64,000 nucleotides of DNA from an uncultured Alphaproteobacteria bacterium (GTDB taxonomy: Bacteria > Pseudomonadota > Alphaproteobacteria > RF32 > CAG-239). Below, one piece after another: positions 52,019 to 60,635 of this stretch. Within the stretch, counting starts at the first letter, position 1. Each line of letters begins with the position of its first letter. The notes beneath the pieces are model-generated. The model made no database searches, was not told where the DNA came from, and was given only the letters and a program-made list of their open reading frames with translations. The stretch is from contig CASZWJ010000007.1 in the NCBI GenBank assembly GCA_949493535.1, forward strand, positions 1-64,000. The letters run 5' to 3'. The translations under genes and the position numbers were made by a program.

Positions 52019-52034
52019 CGTACTATAGGCAGAA

Positions 52035-52910
52035 TTAATCAAATTCTTCTCTCAATCTTTTTTTGACTTGCTTTATGGCCATTCTCACCTCGCTCTTTAT
52101 CCAAGGCTTAAAGAATAGCACTGTAGACAAAGCATAAACATATTGCCAAATACCGGTAAAATTCAACGCATTGATTTTCAGCGGATATTTTCGGGCCAGA
52201 CGCTGAGATGCTTCAACAACCTTGTCTGAAACTTCAAAATCCAGCGGAGCCTGAATCTTCCCCGAATACCTGACAATACGGTCATATATCGAGGCAACCT
52301 CAGCCAAAAACATAACGCCTTTTGCCAAGCCTTTGCAGTTATATGCCTGCATCATATCAGACAAGCTCTCATGCGGAACATACCAATGGACACCGGCAGC
52401 TTTTAATGCCTCAAACTGGTTTAACCTGACTTCCGTCGGATATTGCCGAGACAAAAACGCAAAGGTTCTCTCCAATCGCAAGGATAAGCGGGTCGTCACG
52501 CAAAAGATAACCTTTCCGCAAGATTTGACAACATGCTTATAAACATCAAGACAGTTAAGTCCCGTATTCGTTCCGTGATCCAGAACAGTGATGTCTTTTG
52601 CTCTGGCTCCAAGCTCCAAACAAACCATGCGTTGTTTCATACCTTCCGAAACGCCTTCCTCATTAAGATGCTTGGATAAAGGCCCTGTGCCGCCTACGCA
52701 TAAAAGAAACGGATAATATCCGTAAGTCTTATGAATTAAACGATAAAGGTACATTGCATAAAACGCAGAAGTGATATCATCGTCAATACAGACGAGATAA
52801 CGGGCACGAACAACAGTTCCGTCGGGATTAAAACAATCTGACTTTACTTTCAATTCAGACAATATCAACGCTGCGTCGACATAGTCTCTCATACAAAAAA
52901 ATTGTTTCAT
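52035..52910 (-). CDS. DUF218 (YdcF/SanA)-like protein
   Basis: 291 residues, mostly soluble. The Rossmann-like core follows DUF218: LVCIDDDITSAFYAMYLYRL, LLCVGGTGPLSKHLNEEG, ITVLDHGTNTGLNCLDVYKHV, VIFCVTTRLSLRLERTF. DUF218 proteins act in envelope or vancomycin-barrier functions in enterobacteria and may bind nucleotides. The C-terminus is basic (IKQVKKRLREEF). AT-rich leader, no Shine-Dalgarno. Confidence 0.75.
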   Translation of the reverse strand: MKQFFCMRDYVDAALILSELKVKSDCFNPDGTVVRARYLVCIDDDITSAFYAMYLYRLIHKTYGYYPFLLCVGGTGPLSKHLNEEGVSEGMKQRMVCLELGARAKDITVLDHGTNTGLNCLDVYKHVVKSCGKVIFCVTTRLSLRLERTFAFLSRQYPTEVRLNQFEALKAAGVHWYVPHESLSDMMQAYNCKGLAKGVMFLAEVASIYDRIVRYSGKIQAPLDFEVSDKVVEASQRLARKYPLKINALNFTGIWQYVYALSTVLFFKPWIKSEVRMAIKQVKKRLREEFD

Positions 52911-53060
52911 ACTGATAATTGTTTATGATTCAATATTGCCTAAAAATCCCTGTTGAAAGCTTCTTCATCAAATGATTAAATCTGCTGTAAAATGATACAA
53001 ACAAAGAATAATTAGGAAATTGAAAACAGGCTAACACATTTTTAGACAAAAAGCAACATA

Positions 53061-53094
53061 AAAGCGGAAAAATAAATATTTCCCGCTTTTTTTT
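53061..53094. terminator. Terminator-like hairpin after the MIF-like gene
   Basis: AAAAGCGGaAAA and TTTCCCGCTTTT with T-runs on both strands; lies 29 nt beyond the stop of 53123-53461. Confidence 0.75.
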
Positions 53095-53122
53095 ATCGTA
53101 AATATTGAGTTTTTACTTGAAT

Positions 53123-53461
53123 CTAGCCGAGCAAACTGCCGCCAATGCTTAAATCTGCCGCAGGCATGTCAATAAAGTTGATATTAATATGACGTTTATC
53201 CAAATCAAGCCTTGAGCTTAAAAAATCAGTCAATTTCTCAGCCAAAACGGCCTTATTGCCAAAACCGATTGATTTCATTTCAACCAAAGCGCTTTTAACA
53301 TTTTCATCACCGCCGAAAAGCATATTCTGATTATCGTTTAACGTTACAATCACATAATTAATCGGCTTATGAAGCTCTGCGGCAACAAAATTCGCCGCTT
53401 CTGCTAAAAATGCTTTGTTTTCCTGCACAGGGCTGTTGGTATGAATTGTCAAAAACGGCAT
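53123..53461 (-). CDS. MIF/tautomerase-superfamily protein
   Basis: 112 residues with catalytic-type Pro immediately after Met (MPFLTIHTN), followed by MIF-like VAAELHKPINYVIVTLNDNQNMLFGG and the C-terminal RHININFIDM. ATG 53461 is chosen because GGAG lies 7 nt upstream and the N-terminal Pro is essential in this family. Bacterial MIF homologues may act as phenylpyruvate tautomerases; role here unknown. Confidence 0.88.
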   Translation of the reverse strand: MPFLTIHTNSPVQENKAFLAEAANFVAAELHKPINYVIVTLNDNQNMLFGGDENVKSALVEMKSIGFGNKAVLAEKLTDFLSSRLDLDKRHININFIDMPAADLSIGGSLLG

Positions 53462-53602
53462 AAAATTTCTCCTTAAAAGATAAAACTTTTCTAAACATAG
53501 CCGATTAAACAGATTTTTCAATCAAAAAAATAAATAAAGCGCTTGTTTATAGACAAAAAATGTGTTACATTTTGTCATACGACAATTCATACGGAGACAG
53601 TT

Positions 53603-54052
53603 ATGAGCAGCAAAGAAGCAATATTAATTCACAAAACAATAGAAACGCTGAAAAAACAACTCGAAAATCCGGAACTGACCGATTTGGAAAAACAAGCCAA
53701 AGAATTTTATATTCGCGAACTCAGTGAAATGACGCCCTGCCCAGACGAAGAAATCTTTAAAAAACCATGTGCCAATATTCGAGGCAGGACAACTCCGGCC
53801 GAAGTAACCGACCGCGAAGTTTTTCAAAAATTTATCCGCCTGACCCCCAAAGGGCAGCCGATGACAAATGCAAACGGAGAAGTCCGCTCCCAGCTCTGCT
53901 ATTTTAAAAATTTTGAATCTTACTTAAAATATATAGAAGGCAGGCTCAAAGTCTCTCCGCAGCGATACTCTTTGTACGAAGGGATGACGCAAGGCGAATA
54001 TTTGGAATTTCACACCCCTCAAAAAATGTATTCGCCTTATCGAGATTATTAA
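53603..54052 (+). CDS. Hypothetical protein (149 aa)
   Basis: Not recognised. GGAG precedes ATG 53603. An N-terminal amphipathic helix (AILIHKTIETLKKQLENPEL) is followed by a Pro/Cys-containing middle (MTPCPDEEIFKKPC) and a Tyr-rich C-terminus (FESYLKYIEGRL, YSLYEGMTQGEYLEFH). No signal peptide. Strong terminator follows. Confidence 0.65.
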   Translation: MSSKEAILIHKTIETLKKQLENPELTDLEKQAKEFYIRELSEMTPCPDEEIFKKPCANIRGRTTPAEVTDREVFQKFIRLTPKGQPMTNANGEVRSQLCYFKNFESYLKYIEGRLKVSPQRYSLYEGMTQGEYLEFHTPQKMYSPYRDY

Positions 54053-54073
54053 ATTTTTACCTCACACATACAC

Positions 54074-54117
54074 AAAAAAAAGAAAGGCCGCTTTAATATA
54101 AGCAGCCTTTCTTTTTT
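54074..54117. terminator. Bidirectional terminator
   Basis: AGAAAGGCcGCTT and AAGCaGCCTTTCT with flanking A/T runs between convergent unknown genes. Confidence 0.88.
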
Positions 54118-54126
54118 ACGCATTTT

Positions 54127-54753
54127 TCAAACACTGAGATTAACAACGCGTGAGCACAAGATAAAATCATGCTCATAAGTCAGCCGGACATTTTTGAGAA
54201 CTTGATTTCCGGTTAAAGTTAAATGGGCAATCGCTTTTTGCGGCTCAAGCCATTCTCCGGTCTCAATATTAAATATCCGCAAGACAATGCCGTTAACATA
54301 AAACACCCAGGCAAAAAAATTCTCATCACCGGTACTCACATGTTCAAACTTTCCGGAAATCAAATCATATTTTGCCGAAAAACAGGCATTTTGTTTGACT
54401 TTTAACAAATCAAGACGCCAACAGGGAATTATTTGGCATATACCGGAAAAATTGTAAATAACGGAATACAAACTGCCATCGGTATGCATAAACCCTAATG
54501 GTTCCTTTTTAATTTTAAACGCTTCTTCCACAACTTCCTCAACTGCCCCGTCAATTTTACAGGTAAAAAATTTCCTGACACCTTTGACAAGCAAGCTTCC
54601 GAACCACAGAGTATAAGTATCATCTTCAACAAATGAACCACATTCCTTAAGGCAAACAAGCGTTAAAACTTTTGCGGAAAAACCGCAATCATTGTTCTCA
54701 ATGCCGAACTTCTCAGCCACAGCATCAAAAAGCCTTTTTTCATTCAAAATCAT
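54127..54753 (-). CDS. Unknown paralogous family, member 1
   Basis: 208 residues, soluble. Shares with 54780-55406 and, more weakly, 55563-56228 an ordered set of motifs: YTLWFGSLLVKGVRKFFTC, LGFMHTDGSLYSVI, CQIIPCWRLDLLK, NFFAWVFYVNG, FNIETGEWLEP. Beta-rich. The gene is 26 nt downstream of member 2, probably co-transcribed. No Shine-Dalgarno (ATTATTATG). Function unknown; no catalytic residues obvious. Confidence 0.7.
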   Translation of the reverse strand: MILNEKRLFDAVAEKFGIENNDCGFSAKVLTLVCLKECGSFVEDDTYTLWFGSLLVKGVRKFFTCKIDGAVEEVVEEAFKIKKEPLGFMHTDGSLYSVIYNFSGICQIIPCWRLDLLKVKQNACFSAKYDLISGKFEHVSTGDENFFAWVFYVNGIVLRIFNIETGEWLEPQKAIAHLTLTGNQVLKNVRLTYEHDFILCSRVVNLSV

Positions 54754-54779
54754 AATAATTGTGTTTTTAAGTCAGACCA

Positions 54780-55406
54780 CTATTTAAACTCACATCTTTC
54801 GATACATTTATTCTCGTGATAAAACTCTTCCTCTCCCAGAAAAAGAATCTTGCTCAATTCAAATTTCCAACTTGAAATTTCTGACGGTTCCATCCATCGG
54901 CTGTCTTCAATATTAAAGAAACTGCAAATACAGGCATCGTCATAATATATCCAAGCCAGAAACTTTTTCCCTTGGCTTTCGGCACGAACCAAATCGCCTT
55001 TTGACGGAATAGAACTGCCGCCATAATAGCGTTGCCGGCGCACATTATCCCAACTCAGGTTGTTTTTCGGTATAATCCGTTGCCGGCCGTCTGTTCCGAC
55101 AATAAGGTAAAAATACTGATTATCCATAAACAAACCGAGACAATTTAACGTCTTGTTGTAATTAAACACGCCTTCGGGCAAAACAAAGAATTCAGCGCCT
55201 TTAGCCGTACAGGCAAAGTAACGGACCTGCTGCCCTTGTTCAACTTTTCCGAACCACAGCGAATAATACTGCTGGCCAACAAACACCTGATATGAAACAT
55301 CAGCCCAAACAAACCCGAATTTTGCCGTAAACAAATACGCTTCTTCCCGATTAATTGATAACTGACTGCACACCAATTGTTCTAATTTTTCTTCAGATAA
55401 AGTCAT
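54780..55406 (-). CDS. Unknown paralogous family, member 2
   Basis: 208 residues. Same motif series: YSLWFGKVEQGQQVRYFAC, LNCLGLFMDNQYFYLIVG, QRIIPKNNLSWDN, KFLAWIYYDDA, FFNIEDSRWMEPSE. Has a likely promoter at 55480-55507 and a leader of about 70 nt without Shine-Dalgarno. Tandem-duplicated neighbours suggest recent expansion. Confidence 0.7.
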   Translation of the reverse strand: MTLSEEKLEQLVCSQLSINREEAYLFTAKFGFVWADVSYQVFVGQQYYSLWFGKVEQGQQVRYFACTAKGAEFFVLPEGVFNYNKTLNCLGLFMDNQYFYLIVGTDGRQRIIPKNNLSWDNVRRQRYYGGSSIPSKGDLVRAESQGKKFLAWIYYDDACICSFFNIEDSRWMEPSEISSWKFELSKILFLGEEEFYHENKCIERCEFK

Positions 55407-55479
55407 ATGCGAAAATTGTGTTAGAAGAGTAGTCCTCTCCGATTTTAATAATAAAATTAATTATATTGCTTGAACCTAT

Positions 55480-55507
55480 AGTATAATATTTTTGTCAAAA
55501 TTTGCAA
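55480..55507 (-). promoter_or_regulatory. Promoter of unknown-family member 2
   Basis: On the minus strand TTGCAA (55502-55507), 16-nt spacer, TATACT (55480-55485). Confidence 0.6.
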
Positions 55508-55511
55508 TAAA

Positions 55512-55545
55512 AAAATCCCGTTTCCAAAAAAGAAACGGGAATTGC
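55512..55545 (-). terminator. Terminator of unknown-family member 3
   Basis: AATTCCCGTTTC and GAAACGGGATT on the minus strand, followed by TTTTTT. Confidence 0.9.
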
Positions 55546-55562
55546 ACCTTACAAAAAGAAAG

Positions 55563-56228
55563 TTAACAGAATTCAACAGTAATAACATCGGGATAGACAA
55601 ATTTTATCTGCATATTCCCAACCTCTGCCGGAACAGGAGATAATACGATTTTAAATTTATCATACGAAGCGGCACACTCTTCGGAACTGACAAATTTTTG
55701 AGTATCTATTCTAAAAAAAGCCATCCAATTACGCCGCTTTTGCGGATATGAACTATCCTTAAAATATTGATAAAAAGCCCACCCAAAATACCAATTGTCT
55801 TTTTCAACAACTAATTCCGGCCGCCAATAAGCATACTCGCCCTTAACAGACGGAACCACCTCATCAATTAAAAAACACCAATTCGGCACTAAAATTTTCT
55901 GTCCCTGAGCATTTTTTATCATTCTATATTTTCTGGAACCCAATTGAGCTTCAAAGCTATCAGGAGCATTAAGAAACTCTCTGCTTTGTTTCATTTTAAC
56001 AACCATTCCTTCTGACAACTCCGGTACAAATACCGCCAAAGGATGCCCTTCCGCTTTCAAAAACCACAAGTCGCACTTTTTTCCGACTTTTGACCGAAGC
56101 TTTGGCATAGCTGAAAAATCCCAACCTGATTGAATTTTTACTTTTTTGAAATAAACCCGAGGAATAGCATTTGTGTTAAAACTTGTCTGAAACCAGTCTT
56201 TAACTTCTTTTTCTGACAAACATTTCAT
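55563..56228 (-). CDS. Unknown paralogous family, member 3
   Basis: 221 residues, diverged relative of members 1 and 2: CDLWFLKAEGHPLAVFV, KILVPNWCFLIDEV, YWRPELVVEKDNWYFGWAFYQYF, MAFFRIDTQKFVSSEE. The common layout is an N-terminal helix, an LWF-x motif, an IIP/ILVP motif and a late FxAW/FGWAFY motif. AAATTATG start without Shine-Dalgarno; own terminator downstream. Confidence 0.68.
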   Translation of the reverse strand: MKCLSEKEVKDWFQTSFNTNAIPRVYFKKVKIQSGWDFSAMPKLRSKVGKKCDLWFLKAEGHPLAVFVPELSEGMVVKMKQSREFLNAPDSFEAQLGSRKYRMIKNAQGQKILVPNWCFLIDEVVPSVKGEYAYWRPELVVEKDNWYFGWAFYQYFKDSSYPQKRRNWMAFFRIDTQKFVSSEECAASYDKFKIVLSPVPAEVGNMQIKFVYPDVITVEFC

Positions 56229-56307
56229 AATTTAAAATTTCAATTAATAATACTTAATATAAAATAATCCCGTAAAGCCTTACTGTTATCACTTTCAGAC
56301 TTTTTTG

Positions 56308-56555
56308 CAACAAAAAAGAGTATAAAATATTCTTGAAAACAAGAAATTTTATACTCTTTCCCAATTCTTTTGCACGCCGGGCATATCGCTCGAAATAAAA
56401 AATAAAAAAAATGCCCGTAAAAAAATTTTCTTTTGTGCAAAAAAATTGTTTTACCCTGTTTTGTGTTAACTACTGTTTGGCTTCTGTTTACATCGGCCTC
56501 AAAGGCCCGCATGTCTCACATCTTATTTTGTATAAAGACATACATTTGATAATTG
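56308..56555 (-). ncRNA. Candidate small RNA upstream of the unknown trio
   Basis: In a 517-bp stretch without a credible gene, the minus strand has TTGACA (56585-56590), 17-nt spacer and TTTAAT (56562-56567). About 240 nt later comes a strong terminator-like hairpin (56315-56359). The enclosed transcript contains GGCCTttgAGGCC and GGGCAT...ATGCCC hairpins. The open frame in this interval (start 56512) is low-complexity Phe/Lys-rich and not protein-like. Confidence 0.4.
56315..56359 (-). terminator. Terminator-like palindrome
   Basis: AAAGAGTATAAAAT and ATTTTATACTCTTT, a 14-bp perfect stem with an inner CTTG-aaaa-CAAG hairpin; on the minus strand TTTTTTG follows directly. Confidence 0.75.
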
Positions 56556-56696
56556 CCGTTCATTAAACTTAACAGGTTCCCATATGTCAAAGAACGCTTT
56601 GATTATTACGCAAGTAACGCGTTCAACAAGCATAATAATCGAGAATCTAATAGAAAAGTGTTTTCACTATATCCCTTTTTTATCCTATTGCAACAA

Positions 56697-56731
56697 AAAA
56701 ATCCCCGCCTTTTCAGACGGGGATTTTTCAC
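56697..56731 (-). terminator. gyrA terminator
   Basis: AAAAATCCCCG-ccttttcaga-CGGGGATTTTT, 16 nt past the gyrA stop; T-run on both strands. Confidence 0.88.
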
Positions 56732-56746
56732 TTTACATCAAGCGAA

Positions 56747-59578
56747 TTACTCATCATCGCTTTCGCTGCCGACCTCAGGCTCGGTCACTTCGCCGTTGTC
56801 TTCTTCAACATCGGCAACGCTCTCGCCCAAGACTTCGCTTCCGGTTTCTTCCTCAAGCTCATCTTCGTCATCCTCATCGGCATCAAGCCAGGTAACGGAA
56901 ACAACCTTTTCGTCATCTGCCGTGCGGAACAAGATAACACCCTGTGTCTTGCGTCCGGCAATACGGATGTCGGAAACAGGCATACGGATAAGCTTGCCGC
57001 CGTCGGTAACCATCATAATCTGGTTATCGTCTTCAATCGGGAACGAGCTGGCAATTTCTTTGTTGCGGGCAGACATTTCCATATTGGCAATACCTTGGCC
57101 GCCGCGACCCGTCACGCGATATTCATAAGATGACGTGCGCTTGCCGTATCCGGTGGTTGTAACAGACAAAATGAACTGTTCCTGTTCTTTCATGAAATTA
57201 TATTTTTCCGGAGTCAGAACAGTCATTTCAACGCCGCTTTCTTCAGGAGCAACCTCGCACTCGCCGCCTCTTTCGGCCTGAATGCGCTTGACTGCTGCGC
57301 GAATGCGCGCATACTCGTCGCGTTCTTCAGTTGTGGCTTCGCTGTGGTTCAGAATAGACATTGAAATCACTTCATCGCCGGCAGCAAGCTTGATGCCGCG
57401 GACACCGGTCGAATTGCGTCCGACAAAGACGCGGACGTCGGTAACGGGGAAGCGGATGCACTTACCGCTGCGGGCTGCCAACATAATATCGTTATTTTCA
57501 TGGCAGATACGAACGTTAATCAGTTTGTCGCCCTCATCAAGCTTCATCGCAATCTTACCGTTTGACTGAACGTTTACAAAATCCATCAGAGAGTTGCGGC
57601 GGACATTACCCTGAGATGTCGCAAACATAATGGACATATCCTGACACTCTGCCTCGTTTTCCGGCAATTTCATAATCGTGGTAATCGTCTCGCCAGCGTC
57701 AAGCGGCAGCAGATTGATAAACGGCTTGCCTTTTGAAGTCGGAGAACCCAGAGGCAGTTTATAAACCTTCATCTTATAAACCAAACCTTTGGAAGAGAAG
57801 AACAGAACCGGCGTGTGGGTCGAAGCCACAAACAAACGCGATACAAAATCTTCTTCTTTGGTTGCCATGCCGGATTTGCCTTTGCCGCCGCGTTTCTGGG
57901 CTTTATAAGCATTCAGCGGCACGCGTTTGATATAACCTGCATCGGTAACGGTCACAACCATTTCTTCACGCTGGATTAACGATTCGATATCCGTATCATA
58001 TTCAATATCTTCAATCTTGGTGCGGCGCGGCGTTGCATATTCGTCTTTAATGGCAACAAATTCATCGCGCATAATGCCGTAAAGTTTCTCGCGGCTGGCC
58101 AAGATTGACAGATATTCTTTGATATCTTCGCCGATACCGGTCAGTTCTTCGTGAATCTTATCCCTTTCCAAACCGGTCAGGCGTTGCAATTTCAAATCCA
58201 AAATCGCGCGGGCCTGAGCCTCGGACAAACGGTATGTGCCGTTTTCAACCTTGCGGTCCGGTTCGTCAATCAAAACAATCAGAGGTTCGACTTCTTTGGC
58301 CGGCCAAGCTCTGGACAACAAAGCGTCTTTAGCTTCCTGCGGGTTCGGAGAAGTACGGATTAAATCAATAACCGGATCAATATTTTCAACGGCAATCGCC
58401 AAACCGACCAAAACATGAGCGCGGTCGCGGGCTTTGTTTAACAGATAAATCGTGCGACGGCGGATAACTTCCTCGCGGAAAGCAACAAAGGCCGAGATGA
58501 TTTCTTTCAGATTCATCATCATCGGGCGGCCGCCGTTAATTGCCAGCATATTCATACCGAAGCTGGTTTGCAGCTGCGTAAATTTATAAAGCTGGTTCAA
58601 AACCACATCAGCCTGAAAATCGCGTTTGACTTCAATCACGACGCGAACGCCTTGGCGGTCGGACTCATCGCGGATTTCAGAAATGCCTTCGATGCGTTTT
58701 TCTTTAACCATTTCGGCAATCTTGGAAATCAGCACGGCTTTATTGACCTGATAAGGAACTTCATGAACAATGATTGCTTCCTTGTCTTTGTGCAGTTCTT
58801 CAATCGTGCATTTGGCGCGCATCATCACCGAACCGCGGCCGGTCAGATAAGCAGATTTTGCGCCGCTGTAGCCCAAAATCAAACCGCCGGTCGGAAAATC
58901 AGGACCCGGAACGATATTAACCAAATCATCAATAGAAATCAGCGGATTGTCAACATAAGCGCAGCAGGCATCCATCACTTCGCCGAGGTTATGCGGCGGA
59001 ATATTGGTCGCCATACCGACGGCAATACCGTTTGCGCCGTTAATCAGCAGGTTCGGGAAACGCGCCGGCAAAACGGTCGGTTCCTGAACGCTCTCGTCAT
59101 AGTTCGGCATAAAGTCGACCGTATCTTTGTCAATATCATCAAGCAAAGACATCGCCACTTTTTCAAGACGGGCTTCGGTATAACGCATGGCAGCGGCGCT
59201 GTCGCCATCCATAGAACCGAAGTTGCCCTGCCCGTCAATCAGCGGCAGGCGCATGGAGAAAGGCTGAGCCATACGCACCATGGCTTCATAAATTGAGCTG
59301 TCGCCGTGCGGGTGATATTTACCCATAACGTCACCGACGATACGGGCAGACTTACGATAAGGCTTGTTATAATCATAGCCGTTTTCGTGCATTGCATACA
59401 AAATACGGCGGTGAACAGGCTTCAAACCATCACGCACATCAGGCAGCGCGCGGGAAACGATAACGCTCATCGCATAATCAAGGTAAGAACGGCGCATCTC
59501 GTCGCAAATGCCGATCGGGCTGATATCCTGTCCGGCAGTAGCGCTGACAACGCTCAAATCTTCATTTTCTTCAGTCAC
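56747..59578 (-). CDS. gyrA: DNA gyrase subunit A
   Basis: 943 residues; breaks and rejoins DNA in the type II topoisomerase GyrA2B2. The active-site Tyr is in [14 protein letters not shown]; the QRDR segment reads [17 protein letters not shown] with Ser at the usual position 83 and Glu where E. coli has Asp87. The GyrA box QKRGGKG marks the DNA-wrapping beta-pinwheel, followed by a long acidic tail. GTG start with AAGGAAA upstream; monocistronic. Confidence 0.97.
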   Translation of the reverse strand: MTEENEDLSVVSATAGQDISPIGICDEMRRSYLDYAMSVIVSRALPDVRDGLKPVHRRILYAMHENGYDYNKPYRKSARIVGDVMGKYHPHGDSSIYEAMVRMAQPFSMRLPLIDGQGNFGSMDGDSAAAMRYTEARLEKVAMSLLDDIDKDTVDFMPNYDESVQEPTVLPARFPNLLINGANGIAVGMATNIPPHNLGEVMDACCAYVDNPLISIDDLVNIVPGPDFPTGGLILGYSGAKSAYLTGRGSVMMRAKCTIEELHKDKEAIIVHEVPYQVNKAVLISKIAEMVKEKRIEGISEIRDESDRQGVRVVIEVKRDFQADVVLNQLYKFTQLQTSFGMNMLAINGGRPMMMNLKEIISAFVAFREEVIRRRTIYLLNKARDRAHVLVGLAIAVENIDPVIDLIRTSPNPQEAKDALLSRAWPAKEVEPLIVLIDEPDRKVENGTYRLSEAQARAILDLKLQRLTGLERDKIHEELTGIGEDIKEYLSILASREKLYGIMRDEFVAIKDEYATPRRTKIEDIEYDTDIESLIQREEMVVTVTDAGYIKRVPLNAYKAQKRGGKGKSGMATKEEDFVSRLFVASTHTPVLFFSSKGLVYKMKVYKLPLGSPTSKGKPFINLLPLDAGETITTIMKLPENEAECQDMSIMFATSQGNVRRNSLMDFVNVQSNGKIAMKLDEGDKLINVRICHENNDIMLAARSGKCIRFPVTDVRVFVGRNSTGVRGIKLAAGDEVISMSILNHSEATTEERDEYARIRAAVKRIQAERGGECEVAPEESGVEMTVLTPEKYNFMKEQEQFILSVTTTGYGKRTSSYEYRVTGRGGQGIANMEMSARNKEIASSFPIEDDNQIMMVTDGGKLIRMPVSDIRIAGRKTQGVILFRTADDEKVVSVTWLDADEDDEDELEEETGSEVLGESVADVEEDNGEVTEPEVGSESDDE

Positions 59579-59925
59579 TTTATTTTCCTTTACATATACT
59601 AAAACTGCCGAAAATATAGCAAAAACTCGCTTCCGCCTCCAGCCAATTCTTCAACTTATGCCCATTTAAAAATGCCAAAATCGTTTCTACGGGCAAAAAA
59701 AGTGTCTTAAAATCGATTTTGCCGATAAAAAAGTTAACAATAATTTTAAAGAAAAACGCTCTGCGGCGAAATTTTCGCCTTTAACGGCGACGAACGCCTC
59801 CCACTCAGCCGAACAAAAGCTTCAAATCGAAAATAAAGGCGCAAATAACAAAAAATAATTTCAACCGGCAAACCGTCATTTTCAACTTGATTTATCCGCC
59901 AATCTGCTTTAACCTTGCTTTCAAG
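59579..59925. other. Intergenic region upstream of gyrA
   Basis: No coding frame. Must contain the gyrA promoter on the minus strand, but no box is clear enough to name. GCGGCGAAATTTTCGCC (59773-59789) forms a small inverted repeat. The remainder shows nothing recognisable before the RNA candidate at 59926. Confidence 0.5.
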
Positions 59926-60137
59926 CCATATTCCTTAGAAAAGAGTATGGTTCAGGGCTTAGAAAACCCTTCAACACAATCAGTCGTTAGCATAACGACT
60001 TAAAATACTTATGCCGACTATCTGTCTTTGGACGGATGTCGGTGAATAAGGCTTTGGCCGAATAAGCCGAGCCGTCTGATTGTGTACGGTTTTCTAACAT
60101 CCGCCCGCCTTGAAACTTTCAGCGCGGGTTTTGTTTT
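59926..60137 (+). ncRNA. Candidate multi-branched structured RNA with its own terminator
   Basis: A leading hairpin CCATA...TATGG (59926-59950) is followed by a closed domain. P1 is TTAGAAAACC (59959-59968) with GGTTTTCTAA (60088-60097); P2 is ACACAATCAG (59974-59983) with CTGATTGTGT (60076-60085). Inside are three hairpins: AGTCGTTA-gca-TAACGACT, CCGAC...GTCGG, and GGCTT...AAGCC. A terminator CCCGC-TGAAA-c-TTTCA-GCGGG plus TTTTGTTTT ends it at 60137. No protein frame. Could be a free RNA or the attenuated leader of the following lipoprotein gene; no known class recognised. Confidence 0.6.
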
Positions 60138-60164
60138 AGCTTAATAAAAAAGGATGTTAATCGT

Positions 60165-60596
60165 ATGAAAAAAACAATCATTGCAAGCATAATGGCCATT
60201 TGCCTTTCTGCCTGCACAACTTTAACTCATCAGGAAAAAAACACTCTCTACAGCTTAAAAGCTCAGGGGATTACCATTGAAAAACCGGCCGGAAATTGGG
60301 AAACGCCGGCCAACCCTGCCGGAGCCGGAGCACTCAACCTGCTGCCCGGATTTGGCAATTTTTACCTTGCTTCCGGCAACGGCGGCGACAGCAGCCAATA
60401 TCTTTACGGATTTCTTAACCTGCTGACTTGGCCTATTTCGGTCATCTGGGGAATCCCTGAGGCTGCAATTGATGCCAACCGCATCAACGAAAGAGAGCTG
60501 ATTTACTTCTACACGTTCAACGAAAGCGGCAAAGAAGCTCTTGCCCGACAAGGATTTGAAATCACTTCCACCGGAAAACTGGAAAAAATCAAATAA
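60165..60596 (+). CDS. Small lipoprotein
   Basis: 143 residues with signal peptide and lipobox LSAC (MKKTIIASIMAICLSAC). The mature part includes a Gly-rich hydrophobic stretch (GAGALNLLPGFGNFYLASGNGG and LLTWPISVIWGIPEAAIDAN) and a C-terminal alpha/beta tail. AGGA precedes the start. It follows the candidate structured RNA and may be controlled by it. Family not recognised beyond lipoprotein. Confidence 0.8.
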   Translation: MKKTIIASIMAICLSACTTLTHQEKNTLYSLKAQGITIEKPAGNWETPANPAGAGALNLLPGFGNFYLASGNGGDSSQYLYGFLNLLTWPISVIWGIPEAAIDANRINERELIYFYTFNESGKEALARQGFEITSTGKLEKIK

Positions 60597-60635
60597 CTTT
60601 TTCTGATAAAACGGAGCGCGCTCGGGGAGTTTGCC

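Noticed and set aside
56240-56512. Minus-strand open frame upstream of the unknown trio
   Set aside because: Low-complexity Phe/Lys-rich translation spanning a strong terminator hairpin; better explained as non-coding.
58568-59296. Long plus-strand open frame across gyrA
   Set aside because: Antisense shadow of a highly conserved gene; no homology or ribosome-binding site.
59579-59925. gyrA promoter boxes
   Set aside because: Several partial matches but none with acceptable -35, spacer and -10 together.
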